A stretch of 64,000 bases of DNA, taken from assembly GCA_030427905.1 (NCBI GenBank), contig JAUICL010000007.1:1-64000 (forward strand), read 5' to 3'. A model generated the notes under the pieces. That model was not told where the DNA came from, did no database searches, and saw nothing but the letters and a program-made list of their open reading frames with translations. This DNA is from Bacteroidia bacterium (lineage in GTDB: Bacteria; Bacteroidota; Bacteroidia; Flavobacteriales_D; Cryomorphaceae). Made by a program: the position numbers and the translations under genes. This document shows, piece after piece, positions 18,812 through 27,006 of this stretch (within the stretch, counting starts at the first letter, position 1; each line of letters begins with the position of its first letter).

Positions 18812-19759
18812 ATGAAAATCGTTTTTATGGGGACGCCAGACTTTGCCGTTCCATCCCTTCAAAAACTAGCTCAACATCACGAAGTAGTAGGAGTTATCAC
18901 CGCTCCCGATAAGCCTGCAGGCAGAGGGAAGAAGCTACGTGGCTCTGCAGTAAAAACCGCTGCAGAAGACTTAGGGCTCCAGATTTTACAACCAACCAAT
19001 CTGAAAGATCCTGACTTTGTCGAATCACTCCGAGAGCTTGGAGCCGAATTGTTTGTGGTATTGGCATTCCGGATGCTGCCTGAAGTGGTTTGGGCCATGC
19101 CGAGCAAAGGTACCATCAATCTCCACGCTTCTCTCCTACCTATGTATCGCGGTGCAGCACCTATAAACCGTGCCATTATGAATGGAGAAACAGAAAGCGG
19201 GCTTTCGACTTTCTTCATCGAGAAAGAAATAGACACAGGACATGTCATTGACCAAGTAAGGATGTCCATAGGCCCAGACGAAACAGCCGGTGAGCTACAC
19301 GACCGCATGATGGAAGCTGGTGCCGAACTTTTGTTGGACACTGTAAATGCGATAGAGCGCGGTGAAGCAAAAGGTAAGCCGCAAGCAGAATTTGGCGAAT
19401 CAGAATTGAAGGAAGCTCCGAAGATCTTTAAGGATGATTGCCGAATCGATTGGAACTCAGATTCCCAATCTGTCCACAACCACGTCAGAGGGCTCTCTCC
19501 ATATCCTGCCGCTTGGACTGAAGCTGAAAACCTGGATTCGAAAGCTGGTAATACATTTAAGGTGCTTTCTGGCAAACCAATTGACGAATCAGATTTATCT
19601 CCAGGTGAGATCAGGATTGATGATGCACGTTGGTTTGTGGGTTGTGCACATGGGGCTTATGAAATTTTCGAGATTCAAGCTCCTGGCAAAAAACGCATGT
19701 CCGTTCCCGATTTTCTACGCGGATTTCGCCCAGAGAATGGATTCAAATTCAGCGTCTAG
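18812..19759 (+). CDS. fmt: methionyl-tRNA formyltransferase
   Basis: A 315-residue enzyme that formylates initiator Met-tRNA with 10-formyl-THF. The Rossmann formyltransferase domain has MKIVFMGTPDFAVPSL, and the catalytic Asn103, His105 (INLHASLLPMYRGAAPI) and Asp141 (EKEIDTGHVI). The C-terminal OB-like domain binds tRNA (VRGLSPYPAAWTE). Length is normal. Peptide deformylase, its usual neighbour in many bacteria, is not next to it; a divergent exported homologue lies at 59.4 kb. Confidence 0.96.
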   Translation: MKIVFMGTPDFAVPSLQKLAQHHEVVGVITAPDKPAGRGKKLRGSAVKTAAEDLGLQILQPTNLKDPDFVESLRELGAELFVVLAFRMLPEVVWAMPSKGTINLHASLLPMYRGAAPINRAIMNGETESGLSTFFIEKEIDTGHVIDQVRMSIGPDETAGELHDRMMEAGAELLLDTVNAIERGEAKGKPQAEFGESELKEAPKIFKDDCRIDWNSDSQSVHNHVRGLSPYPAAWTEAENLDSKAGNTFKVLSGKPIDESDLSPGEIRIDDARWFVGCAHGAYEIFEIQAPGKKRMSVPDFLRGFRPENGFKFSV

Positions 19760-20059
19760 TACGCTTTTTCTACTTGAACTTCAGCGAAATTCGACGAAAT
19801 CAAGGGCCAATTGGGAAAGAATCGCCCTTGATTGGCTCCCAAAAGAGCCAAATACCAGGGTGAAAACCGGCTAAAATCAGGGTGAAAATCACGGAAAGTC
19901 GCGTCAAATGGGCGTTTTAGGCCGCCACTTATTAACAATCACCCATTTTTATTAACAAAACACCCCGGAATGCCCGTCTTTGCTTGGCTCGGACGGTTAT
20001 TCGTGTAAATTTGCTCTTGTTCAACGATCTTTTTGTTTAACCTAAATACTTTATCTAAA
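19760..20059 (+). other. 300-nt intergenic leader of the HU gene
   Basis: No gene. The first half is not recognisable. Two TTATTAACA words (19929-19937 and 19949-19957) lie about 30-75 nt upstream of the HU promoter; CACTTATTAACA also occurs upstream of parE (45732-45743). The promoter is at 19984-20013, leaving a leader of about 40 nt. Confidence 0.4.
19984..20013 (+). promoter_or_regulatory. HU gene promoter
   Basis: TTG at 19984-19986, exactly 19 nt, then TAAATTTG at 20006-20013. This is a full match to the Bacteroidota consensus and one of the two best promoters in the window. Confidence 0.75.
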
Positions 20060-20329
20060 ATGAACAAAGCAGAATTGGTAGAAGCGATGGCTTCTGATGC
20101 AGGCTTGTCAAAAGCTGACGCTAAAAAAGCACTAGATGCATTCATTAACACTACAACTGGTGCACTTAAGAAAGGAGACCGTGTTGCTCTAGTAGGATTC
20201 GGATCTTTCTCAGTTAGCACGCGTGCAGCTCGTAAAGGTCGTAACCCACAAACTGGTAAAGAAATCAACATCAAAGCCAAAAACGTGGTTAAGTTTAAAG
20301 CTGGAGCTGACTTGCAAGCTAAGGTTTAA
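20060..20329 (+). CDS. hup: HU family DNA-binding protein
   Basis: An 89-residue histone-like protein that bends and packages DNA. The ATG at 20060 gives the conserved start [20 protein letters not shown]; the upstream in-frame start at 20033 would overlap the leader. The DNA-binding beta-arm region [21 protein letters not shown] and the final [14 protein letters not shown] are typical. It has its own promoter and terminator, as expected for a highly expressed gene. Confidence 0.95.
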   Translation: MNKAELVEAMASDAGLSKADAKKALDAFINTTTGALKKGDRVALVGFGSFSVSTRAARKGRNPQTGKEINIKAKNVVKFKAGADLQAKV

Positions 20330-20353
20330 GAATATTTTAGTTATTCAATTAAG

Positions 20354-20385
20354 AAGTCTCTCCACAAATGTGGAGAGACTTTTTT
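20354..20385 (+). terminator. HU gene terminator
   Basis: AAGTCTCTCCACA and TGTGGAGAGACTT form a 12-13-bp stem (20354-20366 and 20369-20381), followed by T20380-20385. The ATG of the next gene starts just after it. Confidence 0.9.
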
Positions 20386-20391
20386 GTTTCC

Positions 20392-21054
20392 ATGAACGCC
20401 GAACTACTCCAATACCTTCGCTCCCATCTCACGGAATCGAGACGAGCGCTTTTTGATGAGCTCATCCAAAATCGCACACGACATGTCGTGGTGGCTCTTG
20501 AAGATTTGTATCAGCCGCACAATGCGAGCGCTGTAATGCGTTCTTGCGATTGCTTTGGGATACAGGATGTTCACATCATCGAGAATCGAAATCCCTGGGA
20601 GTATCGTCCCGAAGTGGAGCGCGGCAGCTCCAAGTGGCTCCATCTCCATCGGCACAACCAAAGTGCTAACAATTCGAGAGAATGCCTTGGCGAGCTTAGA
20701 AAGAAAGGATACAAGATAGTTGGTACGAGTCCGCACACCGACTTAACCATTGATGAGCTACCCCTCGATAAGCCTTTTGCCCTGGTGTTTGGTACCGAAA
20801 AGAAGGGAATATCGGATATCGTAAAGGCGGAATCTGACTACATCGTGAAAATTCCCATGTATGGTTTTACTGAGAGTTTCAATATTTCGGTGGCAGCTGC
20901 CATCTGCTTTCACAGCATCCGTAGCCGCTTGCAGCACTCGGAAATAAACTGGCGTTTGAGCGAAGCAGATCAACACGAAATAATGATGTACTGGTGTGAA
21001 AAGTCCTTAAAACACTACACATATTACCTAGAGACCTTCCTGCAGAAACCCTGA
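20392..21054 (+). CDS. SpoU-family tRNA/rRNA 2'-O-methyltransferase (TrmH-like)
   Basis: 220 residues from the ATG at 20392 (an in-frame start at 20368 lies inside the terminator). All three SPOUT motifs are present: VALEDLYQPHNASAVMRSCD with the catalytic Arg, ALVFGTEKKGIS, and IPMYGFTESFNISVAAAICF. The C-terminal extension WRLSEADQHEIMMYWC and the N-terminal ESRRALFDELIQNRTRHV match TrmH, which methylates G18 of tRNA. Substrate assignment is by similarity only. Confidence 0.88.
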   Translation: MNAELLQYLRSHLTESRRALFDELIQNRTRHVVVALEDLYQPHNASAVMRSCDCFGIQDVHIIENRNPWEYRPEVERGSSKWLHLHRHNQSANNSRECLGELRKKGYKIVGTSPHTDLTIDELPLDKPFALVFGTEKKGISDIVKAESDYIVKIPMYGFTESFNISVAAAICFHSIRSRLQHSEINWRLSEADQHEIMMYWCEKSLKHYTYYLETFLQKP

Positions 21055-21104
21055 GGTCATATCTTTTTCATACCTTAGAAGCTTAACCAAAAATTCAAAA
21101 GGAT

Positions 21105-21413
21105 ATGGGAAAAGGAGACCGTAAGACGAAAAGAGGAAAGAGATTTATGAGCTCTTATGGAAAGAAACGTCAGAAGAAATCGGGTGATGGAGCATTCGCA
21201 GTAGCGTCACCACCCAAAAAGGAAGAAACTAAAAAAGCACCTGCCAAGAAGGCTGCAGATAAGGAGACGACAACGAAAAAGACTACGGCCAAGAAGACTA
21301 CAGCAGCTAAGAAAACGACGGCGGCAAAAACAACCGCCAAAAAAACTGCTGAAAAGAAACCTGCCACTAAAAAGACAACGGCCAAAAAAGCCGCTGAGAA
21401 AAAAGAAGAATAG
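21105..21413 (+). CDS. ribosomal protein THX with a long Lys/Ala/Thr-rich tail
   Basis: 102 residues. The first 27 or so (MGKGDRKTKRGKRFMSSYGK, then KRQKKSG) match 30S protein THX (bTHX), a small basic peptide bound at the head of the small subunit. THX is usually only some 25-50 residues. Here it continues for about 70 residues of AAKKTT/PAKKA-type repeats (TTKKTTAKKTTAAKKTTAAK) like histone H1 or AlgP tails, ending AEKKEE. The tail would be disordered and strongly basic. It is followed by a hairpin terminator. Confidence 0.75.
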   Translation: MGKGDRKTKRGKRFMSSYGKKRQKKSGDGAFAVASPPKKEETKKAPAKKAADKETTTKKTTAKKTTAAKKTTAAKTTAKKTAEKKPATKKTTAKKAAEKKEE

Positions 21414-21435
21414 CATTATTCAATTCAGATTCCGA

Positions 21436-21468
21436 AAAGCCTTCCAATTAAGTTTGGGAGGCTTTATT
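21436..21468 (+). terminator. THX terminator
   Basis: AAAGCCTTCCAA (21436-21447) pairs imperfectly with TTTGGGAGGCTTT (21453-21465), followed by ATTATTATT rather than a pure T run. Confidence 0.6.
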
Positions 21469-21667
21469 ATTATCTTGATGGTTAACTGTGGTGCCGAAAT
21501 AAAGAAGTGAAAAACGAAAAGTGATCAGTGAGAAATCGATTCGTTCTGCCCTTCGTCTCTCAGTCGCACAGAAACTCACTAAAGTGAATTTCAATACATG
21601 ATAATGGGTCTCATCTACCAGAAGCTTTAGGGCTTACCAAACTTTTCGTTTTTCGCTTCTAGCTTTT

Positions 21668-21716
21668 CACTACCCATCAAAGTGCAGCGGTGATCCCGAA
21701 GCCATTTCGGGGCTAC
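21668..21716 (-). repeat. family-B 49-nt hairpin repeat, diverged copy
   Basis: Read on the minus strand it starts GTAGCCCCGAAATGGCTTCG and ends GATGGGTAGTG, the same 49-nt length and order as the four close copies at 45796, 45909, 46064 and 56053. The stem changes from CCCGAT/ATCGGG to CCCGAA/TTCGGG, so pairing is kept. Confidence 0.65.
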
Positions 21717-21745
21717 TCAACATTCTTTGTTCCGAAAACAAATAC

Positions 21746-23056
21746 CTACTTCTTAAACCGAAGCCAGATTCCCTTTCGTTCTATTTCCCGGTAGGCTTCC
21801 AAAAGTGAGTTGAGTGAATTGATCTTTTCAGTATCGGGGTAATCACAGGCACGTAGCAAATCCATAGCCGCTCGTTCCACCCGCAAATTGGGATGGGCAT
21901 TGTCTCTCACAAAATGGACAAACTTCAGAATCATAAACGCATTGAACCAATTGTAAAAACGCTTGGTGAAGGAATTTATATTGGAGCTATTTCGCTTGAT
22001 TTCTTCAATGCGCTCGTCAAAAAAGTAGGCGCTTAAGAAGTCGATTAGTACATAGGGTATTTGCCCACCTTGCTTTACGAGCTCGGCCGGCTTGAGATAG
22101 TACTCGGGAATGTTCTGAAAAAACTGATGCAAATACCTGAAGGCAGAGATATGGTATGTGTACATCCCCTTTTGGGTGTCCTTGAGGTAATCGCCCACGG
22201 CCTTTCCAGTTCCAAAAGGCACTCGATCTGAAGGCCGAGGGGATGGAAACACGCATGTGGTTTGTAGCTCAGTAAATCCACCCAGGCTGATAATCTTGTG
22301 AAGGAAATAAAAGTCTTCGCCAGCTTGTCTCCTATTCATACCGCCTTGCTTCTGGTAAGCTTTAGAACGAACCGCCATGCTCGATCCTACGGTATGAAAG
22401 GCATTTGGGTAACCGGTAGCTCTTAAAGCTTGATTGTAGTACCGCAAATGCAACTCGTAATAGGCAATTCCCAAGTAAGTATGCGGTTCGAACTGGGTGC
22501 CAAAAAGTGGATGGGCAAAGCGAATGGAACATCCCGGAGTTTTCGGGTGATGCTTGAAATGGTTTTCCAGTTCTACGAGATAGTTTGGACTACACTGACT
22601 ATCAGCATCGAAGCAGGCTATCACACCATCATCATTTCCAGCGCGTTCCAAACGACTCACCGCTTCATCCATCCCTATTTTTCGAGCCAAGCCCACGCCA
22701 GCGTGCTTCTTGGGAAGCTCGTTTTCGGCGAGCCCATAAAGCTTAAACTTGGGTTCATTTTGTTGTGACCATTTCGCTATGGTTTGGATAGAATCTCGAT
22801 TTCGTTCGATAATTTCCTTTCCAGCTTTTTCAGAAGCGTTCACCACCACAATCACTTCTACACTACACTCAGGGCGTGTACAGGAATTTAAAGATGCAAG
22901 CGCGTGCTCAACGTGGGGTTCGTTATGGCAGGGTATCACCACCACAATGCCCAAATCGGGCTGTGGGTTTTCGGGAATTAGGCTGCCCCTAAGGCTATAT
23001 TTGGCTAGATATCGATTCAAATCAGGGCGATAATCGAACTTTTGTCCAATTTCCAT
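21746..23056 (-). CDS. family 2 glycosyltransferase
   Basis: A 436-residue GT-A glycosyltransferase. GIVVVIPCHNEPHVEHALAS near residue 38 is the nucleotide-sugar binding start, and VIACFDADSQCSPNYLVELE near 145 carries the metal-binding DxD-like Asp-Ala-Asp. AVRSKAYQKQGGMNRRQAGED resembles the acceptor loop with the catalytic acidic residue. No membrane segments are seen. Donor and acceptor cannot be assigned. It overlaps pdxH by 35 nt and is read after it, which suggests co-transcription although the functions look unrelated. Confidence 0.85.
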   Translation of the reverse strand: MEIGQKFDYRPDLNRYLAKYSLRGSLIPENPQPDLGIVVVIPCHNEPHVEHALASLNSCTRPECSVEVIVVVNASEKAGKEIIERNRDSIQTIAKWSQQNEPKFKLYGLAENELPKKHAGVGLARKIGMDEAVSRLERAGNDDGVIACFDADSQCSPNYLVELENHFKHHPKTPGCSIRFAHPLFGTQFEPHTYLGIAYYELHLRYYNQALRATGYPNAFHTVGSSMAVRSKAYQKQGGMNRRQAGEDFYFLHKIISLGGFTELQTTCVFPSPRPSDRVPFGTGKAVGDYLKDTQKGMYTYHISAFRYLHQFFQNIPEYYLKPAELVKQGGQIPYVLIDFLSAYFFDERIEEIKRNSSNINSFTKRFYNWFNAFMILKFVHFVRDNAHPNLRVERAAMDLLRACDYPDTEKINSLNSLLEAYREIERKGIWLRFKK

Positions 23057-23675
23057 CCGACAGGCTATACCTGATGCGGTCGTGCAGACGGCTTGGCTGC
23101 CCTTGCCAAAACTCGATGTGATCGGGCTTTAAGACGTACCCACCCCAAAACTCAGGTCGTGGAACATCTATTCCTTCGAATTTAAGACGGTATTCTTCCA
23201 CTAATTGATTGAGATGGGCCCGATCTCTGATCACTTCTGATTGCGCACTGGCCCAGGCTCCCAGTTGACTCTCACGCGGCCTGCTGTTAAAGTAGGCATC
23301 CGATCTGGCTGAATCCAATTTTTCGACTCTTCCAGAAAACCGGACTTGCCGCATAAGTTCATTCCAGAAGAAGTTTCCTGAAAAGTAGGGATTGGCGTCA
23401 ATTTCACGGCCCTTGTGGCTCTTGTAGTTGGTGAAGCAAACCAACCCATCAGGACTGATATCGCGCATGTAGAGAATCCGGTTTGAAGGACGCCCATCGG
23501 GTGTAGCCGTGGCAAAGGTAAAGGCGTATGGCTCAGCCACCTTCATTGCTAGCGCTTCTTCAAACCACGCTTCAAAGAGCTCGAACGGACTTTCAGGAAG
23601 CAGGCTTTCTACCAATTCGTTTCCCGAAAAATCTCTCCGATTAGATTGAACAAACTCGCGGATTTCATCCTTCAT
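23022..23675 (-). CDS. pdxH: pyridoxamine/pyridoxine 5'-phosphate oxidase
   Basis: A 217-residue FMN flavoprotein that makes pyridoxal 5'-phosphate from PNP or PMP. Conserved stretches are PYAFTFATATPDGRPSNRIL, YKSHKGREIDANPYFSGNFF, RQVRFSGRVEKLD, SQLGAWAS near 133, PEFWGGYVLKPDHIEFWQG and the C-terminal substrate motif RLHDR, ending VRLSP. Length is normal. The start ATG at 23675 follows a 150-nt gap to the divergent miaE. Confidence 0.96.
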   Translation of the reverse strand: MKDEIREFVQSNRRDFSGNELVESLLPESPFELFEAWFEEALAMKVAEPYAFTFATATPDGRPSNRILYMRDISPDGLVCFTNYKSHKGREIDANPYFSGNFFWNELMRQVRFSGRVEKLDSARSDAYFNSRPRESQLGAWASAQSEVIRDRAHLNQLVEEYRLKFEGIDVPRPEFWGGYVLKPDHIEFWQGQPSRLHDRIRYSLSDGNWTKVRLSP

Positions 23676-23806
23676 AACTCGGCTTTTTCATTGGATCAAA
23701 ATTAGGCAAACCGTTTATATAATGGCTGGATTCCGTCTCAATCAAAAGAAGCTAAGACTACATATTGATTTGAGCGCCCCATCTTTCCCGAGACAAAGAA
23801 TTCCAA

Positions 23807-23814
23807 TAGATTTG
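23807..23814 (+). promoter_or_regulatory. -7 element of miaE
   Basis: TAGATTTG matches TAnnTTTG, 14 nt before the TTG start. The -33 side is weak. Confidence 0.35.
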
Positions 23815-23828
23815 TAAAAAACAGCACT

Positions 23829-24413
23829 TTGAAACTCTCTCTTGATCTCACCTATCAAACGCCGCCCGAATGGGCGAATCAGGCACTCGACCGCTTCGAT
23901 GAATTTCTCCAAGACCATGCCGATTGCGAGCGCAAGGCTTCGTCAATGGCCATGAGTTTTGTAGCCAAATGCCCCGATAAAGTGGAGATCATACCTGAGT
24001 TAATCGAAACGGCGCTGGAAGAGCTAGAGCACTTTCAAATGGTGTATAAATTGATGGAAGACCGCGGAATACGCCTACCCGATCGGATGCCCAAGGACGT
24101 GTATGTCGATGAACTCATTAAGCATTGTCGTTCTTCTGTAGAAGAGCGATTGATGGATCGCATGTTGCTGGCTTCCATACTCGAATGCCGTGGTGCTGAG
24201 CGATTTAAGCTAATAGCCGATGCAGCAACAGATCCCGACATCAAAAAATTCTACAAAACCCTCTGGACATCGGAGGCGAAGCACGGGCACATTTTTGTTA
24301 AGTTTGCTTTGAACTACTGGTCGGAAAGCGAAGTGTACGCGCGCCTGAATGAGCTCAACGAAATTGAAGGTCAAATCTGCGCGAGACTTCCCTGGCGACC
24401 CGCCCTACACTAG
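23829..24413 (+). CDS. miaE: tRNA-(ms2io6A)-hydroxylase
   Basis: A 194-residue ferritin-like di-iron enzyme that hydroxylates the isoprenyl side chain of ms2i6A37 in tRNA. The iron ligands appear as DHADCERKASSMAM near 30, ETALEELEHFQMVY (ExxH) near 65, ASILECRGAERFKL near 115, and WTSEAKHGHIFVKFAL (ExxxH-type) near 150. Length fits. The start is TTG (MKLSLDLTYQTPPEWA); no better start exists and a -7 element sits just upstream. The next gene begins 4 nt after its stop. Confidence 0.92.
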   Translation: MKLSLDLTYQTPPEWANQALDRFDEFLQDHADCERKASSMAMSFVAKCPDKVEIIPELIETALEELEHFQMVYKLMEDRGIRLPDRMPKDVYVDELIKHCRSSVEERLMDRMLLASILECRGAERFKLIADAATDPDIKKFYKTLWTSEAKHGHIFVKFALNYWSESEVYARLNELNEIEGQICARLPWRPALH

Positions 24414-24417
24414 CGAT

Positions 24418-24999
24418 GTGGAGAAATTTGAATTGAACCCTGAAAATAAGCTCTTACCCGGAAACGGTAAACTCCTCGTGGCGGAGCCGTTTATGCAGGA
24501 TCCTTACTTTGAGCGGACTGTCGTTTTTCTTTGCCGTCATGATAGCGATGGAAGTATGGGATTCATACTCAACAAGTTCGTAGATATCGATCTCGAAGAT
24601 CTAATCGAAAACATGCCAAGCATCGGTCACCGAATCGGCATGGGTGGCCCGGTTCAAAACACGCATATTTACTTTCTTCACAACCTTCCTGAGTACCTAG
24701 ACGATTCCTTTCAAGTGGGTTATGGAGTGTACATTGGTGGTGATTTTGTGAAGCTTATCGAAGGAATTAAAAACCACGAAGTAGATCTATCAAAAGTGCG
24801 CTTCTTCGTCGGGTACAGTGGCTGGGACGAGAATCAGCTCGACAGCGAGCTCGACGCCCAATCGTGGTACATAGCCGATGTGGATGACCTTCCCATTTTC
24901 GATTCGCATTGCAAGGACCTTTGGTCGATGACTCTCAAAAAGATGGGGGGAGAATACGCTAATCTGGTCAATTTTCCGAAGGATCCGAATCTCAACTAA
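24418..24999 (+). CDS. YqgE/AlgH family protein
   Basis: 193 residues from a GTG at 24418, right after the miaE stop. That start gives the family's usual beginning (FELNPENKLLPGNGKLLVAE). An in-frame ATG at 24349 would overlap miaE by 65 nt and add an untypical 23-residue head. Family marks: DPYFERTVVFLCRHD, GSMGFILNKFV, GMGGPVQNTHIYFLHN, RFFVGYSGWDENQLDSEL and QSWYIADVDD. The biochemical role of this family is not settled. The 3' end overlaps the convergent gene by 8 nt. Confidence 0.9.
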   Translation: MEKFELNPENKLLPGNGKLLVAEPFMQDPYFERTVVFLCRHDSDGSMGFILNKFVDIDLEDLIENMPSIGHRIGMGGPVQNTHIYFLHNLPEYLDDSFQVGYGVYIGGDFVKLIEGIKNHEVDLSKVRFFVGYSGWDENQLDSELDAQSWYIADVDDLPIFDSHCKDLWSMTLKKMGGEYANLVNFPKDPNLN

Positions 25000-25834
25000 G
25001 CACAGCTGTCTCTTGATTGATGTGGTCCAAAATCTGACCACTCATCTTGTGGAAATAACGCTTGGAACTAAAGCCACCCACCCACTTTATTCCAGCAATG
25101 GCGTTGGTGAGAAATACTTCTTCTGATTGCAGAATAAAATCAGGAGTGAGTTCAGCTTCAAAAATGGGAATACCCATATCTACCGCAGCATTGAGTACCA
25201 ATAACCGCGAAGTACCACTCACACACCCCGACTTTACACCCGGAGTATAGAGCTTATTGTCCTTGACAACAAAAATATTGCTCGACGTAGCTTCAATGAT
25301 ATGCCCAGACTCATTGATGATCAGGGCGTCGTCCACATTCATCTTTTGCGCCCACTGGGCCGCCAGAATAGAAGTGGAGTTTCCCATGTACTTGAACGCT
25401 GAAAATCGGTCTTTTCGCTTGGGGTAGGCATTGCAAACGGCTACCACCAGGCCTTTGTCATTCAGCAAAAACTTATTGATATGGTGCCCTCGTGCTTCGG
25501 CTATAAAGCCCAGCTTATTGGAAGTAGACGAATAACCGCCCGTTCCTTCGCGAAAAAAAGTGATTCGAACGCGACCGCCCGCCCCAATTTGGTTGGCTTT
25601 CAGAAGTTGCTCAATGGAGCGCAACATGGATGCCTCGCTGTACACCGGGTGGAAATCCATATTCATGGCATCGGCGCAGGCTTTGATACGCTGGTAGTGC
25701 GACGGCCAATTAAAGACCTTTCCATCAATGGCTCTGATGGTTTCAAAAAAACCATCTCCCAATCGGAAAGCTCTGTTTTTCAAGAAAAAATCAGATCCAA
25801 TCTCGTCTGTAAGGTTTCCGTTTAAGCTGATCAT
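24992..25834 (-). CDS. class IV aminotransferase (PabC/BCAT-like)
   Basis: A 280-residue fold-type IV PLP enzyme. The start MISLNGNL, FRLGDGFFETIRAIDG near 24-39 and RIKACADAMNMDF resemble 4-amino-4-deoxychorismate lyase (PabC), which makes p-aminobenzoate for folate. The Schiff-base lysine is probably in SAFKYMGNSTSILAAQWA. INESGHIIEATSSNIFVVKD and SGCVSGTSRLLVL are the PLP-phosphate loop and active-site loop. D-amino-acid aminotransferase is an alternative. It lies alone, downstream of the rhomboid operon. Confidence 0.82.
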   Translation of the reverse strand: MISLNGNLTDEIGSDFFLKNRAFRLGDGFFETIRAIDGKVFNWPSHYQRIKACADAMNMDFHPVYSEASMLRSIEQLLKANQIGAGGRVRITFFREGTGGYSSTSNKLGFIAEARGHHINKFLLNDKGLVVAVCNAYPKRKDRFSAFKYMGNSTSILAAQWAQKMNVDDALIINESGHIIEATSSNIFVVKDNKLYTPGVKSGCVSGTSRLLVLNAAVDMGIPIFEAELTPDFILQSEEVFLTNAIAGIKWVGGFSSKRYFHKMSGQILDHINQETAVLS

Positions 25835-25882
25835 TTAGCAATTCTTAGGCGCGTATATGCGAAGCCAAAGTTAGGCTTATCC

Positions 25883-26560
25883 CTAGATATACTGGCCGAT
25901 AAATCCAGCAATTTGTTCTACAAAACGCGTACCTAGACTAGGCTCCAAAACCAACATGAGCACCACCCCATAAATTCCACCGAGCAAGTGAGCGTCGTGA
26001 GCTATACCCGTCCCGCCACGTTTCGACATATAGTACTCATAATAAAGGTAGAAGGCTCCAAAGATAAATCCGGGAATGCCAATTGGGATAAAGAGCAAGT
26101 ATAAATCGACTGTAGGAAGGATGAGAATAAAGACCATAACCACGGCCGAAACTGCACCCGAAGCTCCAAGAGAATTGTACCCTGGGTTATCCTTGTTTTT
26201 TTGAAGAGCAGGAATGACCGAAAACAGAATTCCCCCAAGATAGATCAGAACGTAGATCAAATACCCCTTCGAAGTGCCCCAAAACTCAAAATCTGGCAAT
26301 ACGGAGTTAAAATAATCTTCACGGGTGAGCACGAGCTCTATAACCTGTCCAAAGCTGTAGAGCACGAACATATTGAAGAATAGATGGACGAAATCACCAT
26401 GGATAAAGGCGTGAGTTATGAGCCTGTAGTACTGCTTTCGGTGGATAACCTGGTAGGGATTGAGCAGCATTTTCGACCATAGTTCTCTGTTGTTGAACGC
26501 CAACAGGGAAACGATGACCGTAAGGCCAATTACGATCGTATTCAAACTTAAATCAATCAT
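25883..26560 (-). CDS. rhomboid family intramembrane serine protease
   Basis: A 225-residue membrane protein with about six helices. It has YYRLITHAFIHGDFVHLFFNMF with the conserved HxxxN loop near 55-64, the catalytic Ser135 in GASGAVSAV, and the catalytic His191 in AHDAHLLGGIYG. The cleaved substrate is not known. Its ATG overlaps the stop of the upstream lipoprotein gene by 1 nt (TGATG-type junction), so the two are probably translated together. Confidence 0.93.
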   Translation of the reverse strand: MIDLSLNTIVIGLTVIVSLLAFNNRELWSKMLLNPYQVIHRKQYYRLITHAFIHGDFVHLFFNMFVLYSFGQVIELVLTREDYFNSVLPDFEFWGTSKGYLIYVLIYLGGILFSVIPALQKNKDNPGYNSLGASGAVSAVVMVFILILPTVDLYLLFIPIGIPGFIFGAFYLYYEYYMSKRGGTGIAHDAHLLGGIYGVVLMLVLEPSLGTRFVEQIAGFIGQYI

Positions 26561-27006
26561 CAGCTGGTATGGTCATGGATTATCTTCCAGCCTTCAGATG
26601 TCTTCTTCCAAACTAGGGAGAAGTAACCGCCGGGAGCATCGTTCTCACGGTAAAGCGTCCATTTACCTACCAGCAAGGCACTGCCTGAATCGAGGCTCTT
26701 AAAGTCAAGGAAATCAAACTCCAACTCCCCCATCGACTCTCGGTTCGGATAAGACTTCTTGTATCGACTGAGAAGCGTGCTATGACCTTTCACCAGGCCT
26801 TTCGACGTCACAAAATTAATGTCTTCAGACTCTAAATAGAAGGACATAAAGCCGTCAATATCGCCCTGGTTCCAAGCATCTTGCTGCTCGCGCATGGCAT
26901 GCTTTATCTCTTCCTCTGCTATCTGCCCTTTTATGCCCGTTTCACAGGCCGAAAAAACCAACGTAGTGAGTAGGAAAACTCCAATAAGTTTTAGTTTAAA
27001 TTTCAT
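26560..27006 (-). CDS. lipoprotein with NTF2/SnoaL-like (DUF4440-type) fold
   Basis: A 148-residue protein with signal and lipobox (MKFKLKLIGVFLLTTLVFSAC, Cys21, then ETG). The mature part reads as an NTF2-like single domain: EEIKHAMREQQDAWNQGDID, GFMSFYLESEDINFVTSKGLVKG, and the final GGYFSLVWKKTSEGWKII, as in calcium/calmodulin kinase II association or DUF4440 proteins. It may bind a small ligand; nothing further can be said. Its start overlaps the exonuclease/GIY-YIG gene by 11 nt and its stop overlaps the rhomboid start. Confidence 0.82.
   Translation of the reverse strand: MKFKLKLIGVFLLTTLVFSACETGIKGQIAEEEIKHAMREQQDAWNQGDIDGFMSFYLESEDINFVTSKGLVKGHSTLLSRYKKSYPNRESMGELEFDFLDFKSLDSGSALLVGKWTLYRENDAPGGYFSLVWKKTSEGWKIIHDHTS

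Larger units (their letters stand above)
21414..21745. other. 332-nt spacer with terminator and repeat fragments
   Basis: No gene. It contains the THX terminator (21436-21470), a word GTGAAAAACGAAAAGTGA (about 21509-21526), a family-D fragment (ACCAAACTTTTCG..., about 21636-21671) and an inverted family-B hairpin repeat (21668-21716). Confidence 0.6.

Noticed and set aside
18877-19575. 232-codon open frame opposite fmt
   Set aside because: Ser-rich low-quality translation that mirrors fmt codons; fmt itself is certain.
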